Source: Nitriliruptoraceae bacterium
Lineage (GTDB): Bacteria > Actinomycetota > Nitriliruptoria > Nitriliruptorales > Nitriliruptoraceae
DNA length: 7,667 nt
Direction: 5' to 3'
Assembly: GCA_007121975.1 (NCBI GenBank)
Contig: SKJO01000376.1
Span: 1-7,667 of the forward strand
The notes beneath the pieces are model-generated. The model did no database searches, had not been told where the DNA came from, and was given only the letters and a program-made list of their open reading frames with translations. This document shows positions 6,805 to 7,667 of this stretch, piece after piece (position 1 is the first letter of the stretch; each line of letters opens with the position of its first letter). Both the position numbers and the translations under genes were made by a program.

Positions 6805-6815
6805 GACGACGTCAA

Positions 6816-6838
6816 GCGCGCGCTCAGCGCTCGCGCGG
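6816..6838 (+). terminator. Weak hairpin after the SulP gene
   Basis: CGCGCG (6817-6822) can pair with CGCGCG (6832-6837) across a 9-nt loop, and an alternative AGCGC/GCGCT pairing competes with it. It lies 12 nt after the SulP stop. There is no U-tract, and such dyads arise easily in GC-rich DNA. Confidence 0.28.
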
Positions 6839-6857
6839 GCAGAGCCGCCGTCGCGGG

Positions 6858-6875
6858 GAAATGTCCGGACCATAG
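6858..6875. promoter_or_regulatory. Second, degenerate copy of the rhodanese operator before the MBL gene
   Basis: GAAATGTCCGGACCATAG agrees with the rhodanese operator core at 13 of 18 positions without gaps. Its centre GTCCGGAC is a perfect 8-bp palindrome, while the arms are weaker. A -10-like TAGCCT (6873-6878) overlaps its right end, but no good -35 lies 16-18 bp before that, so the promoter position is unsettled. The site ends 56 nt before the MBL start codon, compared with 66 nt for the first copy before its gene. Confidence 0.55.
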
Positions 6876-6916
6876 CCTGCGTTCGTTGGCATGACGAGCC
6901 CGATGACCGATCATGC

Positions 6917-6923
6917 AAGGGAG
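6917..6923 (+). promoter_or_regulatory. Ribosome binding site of the MBL gene
   Basis: AAGGGAG lies 8 nt before ATG 6932 and supports that start. The ATG at 6913 is in another frame and overlaps this site. Confidence 0.7.
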
Positions 6924-6931
6924 CACACCCG

Positions 6932-7667
6932 ATGGAGATCCTCACGATCGAGACGCCCTCGCTGGGCGACCGCAGCTACGTCGTCACCGACGGCGAGGTG
7001 GCGGCGGTGATCGACCCGCAGCGCGACATCGACCGCGTGCTGGAGGTCACCGAGCCGCGCGGGCTGAAGATCACCCACGTGTTCGAGACCCACAACCACA
7101 ACGACTACGTCACCGGTGGCTACGAGCTGGTCCGCATCACCGGCGCCACCTACGTGCTCAACGCCGACGAGGAGATGTTCTACGACTTCCACGGCGTGCG
7201 CGACGGCGACGAGGTCAAGGTCGGCGGGATCACGATCCGCGCGATGCACACCCCCGGTCACACCCCGACCCACTTCTCGTATGTCGCCACCGACGGCGAG
7301 CAGACCGCGGTGTTCACCGGCGGCAGCCTGCTGTACGGCTCGGTCGGGCGCACCGACCTCGTGGCCCGCTCACTGGCCGAGGAACTGACCCGGCACCAGT
7401 TCGCGACCGCCCGGCGCCTGGCGAGCGAGCTCACCGACGACACCACGGTGCTGCCCACCCACGGGTTCGGTTCGTTCTGCTCCTCCGCGGCCGCGGATGA
7501 GCAGACCTCCAACGTCGACCCGAAGTACGGGGTCGAGACCTCCACGATCGGCGAGCAGAAGCAGGTCAACCTCGCGCTCACGATCACCGACGAGGAGGAG
7601 TTCGTCACGACCCTGCTGTCGGGTCTCGACGCCTACCCCCGCTACTACGCGCACATGGCGCCGCGCA
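6932..7667 (+). CDS. MBL-fold persulfide dioxygenase-like protein (3' end cut by window)
   Basis: The first 245 codons of a metallo-beta-lactamase-fold protein run open to the window edge. Closest in type are ETHE1/CstB-like persulfide dioxygenases, which oxidise glutathione- or CoA-type persulfides, or sulfide-derived persulfide, to sulfite using a mononuclear iron. The start MEILTIETPSLGDRSYVV is the usual first strand, with ATG 6932 and a good ribosome binding site. Motifs seen: ETHNHNDYVTGG with His54, His56 and Asp58; TPGHTPTH with His110; FTGGSLLYGSVGRTDL, where Gly131 stands in place of the usual metal-binding Asp of TGD; and PTHGFGSFC with His177 and Cys183. Tyr59 replaces the last His of HxHxDH, which mononuclear-iron relatives do not need. 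From memory of actinobacterial relatives, the HND-Y and TGGS variants recur, and many continue into a C-terminal rhodanese domain; whether this one does lies outside the window. The substrate is inferred from family and from the linked rhodanese. Confidence 0.88.
   Translation, partial: MEILTIETPSLGDRSYVVTDGEVAAVIDPQRDIDRVLEVTEPRGLKITHVFETHNHNDYVTGGYELVRITGATYVLNADEEMFYDFHGVRDGDEVKVGGITIRAMHTPGHTPTHFSYVATDGEQTAVFTGGSLLYGSVGRTDLVARSLAEELTRHQFATARRLASELTDDTTVLPTHGFGSFCSSAAADEQTSNVDPKYGVETSTIGEQKQVNLALTITDEEEFVTTLLSGLDAYPRYYAHMAPR

Noticed and set aside
6913..7500. Closed 195-codon plus-strand frame over the MBL gene
   Set aside because: Its ATG overlaps the ribosome binding site of the real start at 6932, and its product is R/P/H-rich without motifs, while the other frame shows the MBL signatures.

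Overview
The window is high-GC DNA with G/C-ended codons, GTG as well as ATG starts, and terminator-like hairpins without U-tracts. This fits an actinobacterium (Actinomycetota). The protein types would suit a deep-branching lineage such as Nitriliruptoria or Acidimicrobiia, but that placement is a guess. All supported genes are on the + strand. I see no rRNA, tRNA, CRISPR array, insertion sequence or phage gene.

Layout from left to right: (a) 1-1618, a membrane-anchored or secreted alpha/beta hydrolase of the TAP-like (tripeptidyl aminopeptidase) type, whose true N-terminus probably lies before the window. (b) 1619-1825, a 207-bp gap with an 8-bp tandem repeat, a terminator-like hairpin and an array of eight 10-bp units with GATCAC every 20 bp. 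(c) 1826-3637, an SLC13/DASS-family permease with two cytoplasmic RCK_C (TrkA_C) domains. (d) 3708-4316, a small class I SAM-dependent methyltransferase. (e) 4317-4411, a strong-looking promoter whose -35 element lies inside a perfect-armed palindrome. (f) 4412-4951, a YgaP-like rhodanese fused to a two-helix DUF2892-type membrane tail. (g) 4952-5112, a gap containing a 42-nt two-stem hairpin. (h) 5113-6804, a SulP-family anion transporter with a C-terminal STAS domain. (i) 6805-6931, a gap with a second, degenerate copy of the palindrome. (j) 6932 to the window edge, the start of a metallo-beta-lactamase-fold protein of the persulfide dioxygenase-like (ETHE1/CstB) group. It is left open by the window end, so a search for closed ORFs misses it.

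From 1826 onward the genes read as a sulfur-handling locus. The rhodanese moves sulfane sulfur, and the MBL protein is of the kind that oxidises persulfide to sulfite. The two unrelated anion transporters (SLC13 and SulP) could move sulfate, sulfite, thiosulfate or another anion. The methyltransferase's substrate is unknown. The palindrome GAATTGTC-TG-GACAATTC before the rhodanese and its 13/18 match before the MBL gene suggest that the two sulfur enzymes share one repressor or activator. No regulator gene is present in the window. These links come from family knowledge and gene context; nothing here proves the transported ions or the inducing signal.

The best leads are the shared operator, the 10-bp repeat array directly before the permease's ribosome binding site, and the loss of the usual Asp metal ligand (TGD to TGG) in the MBL protein.
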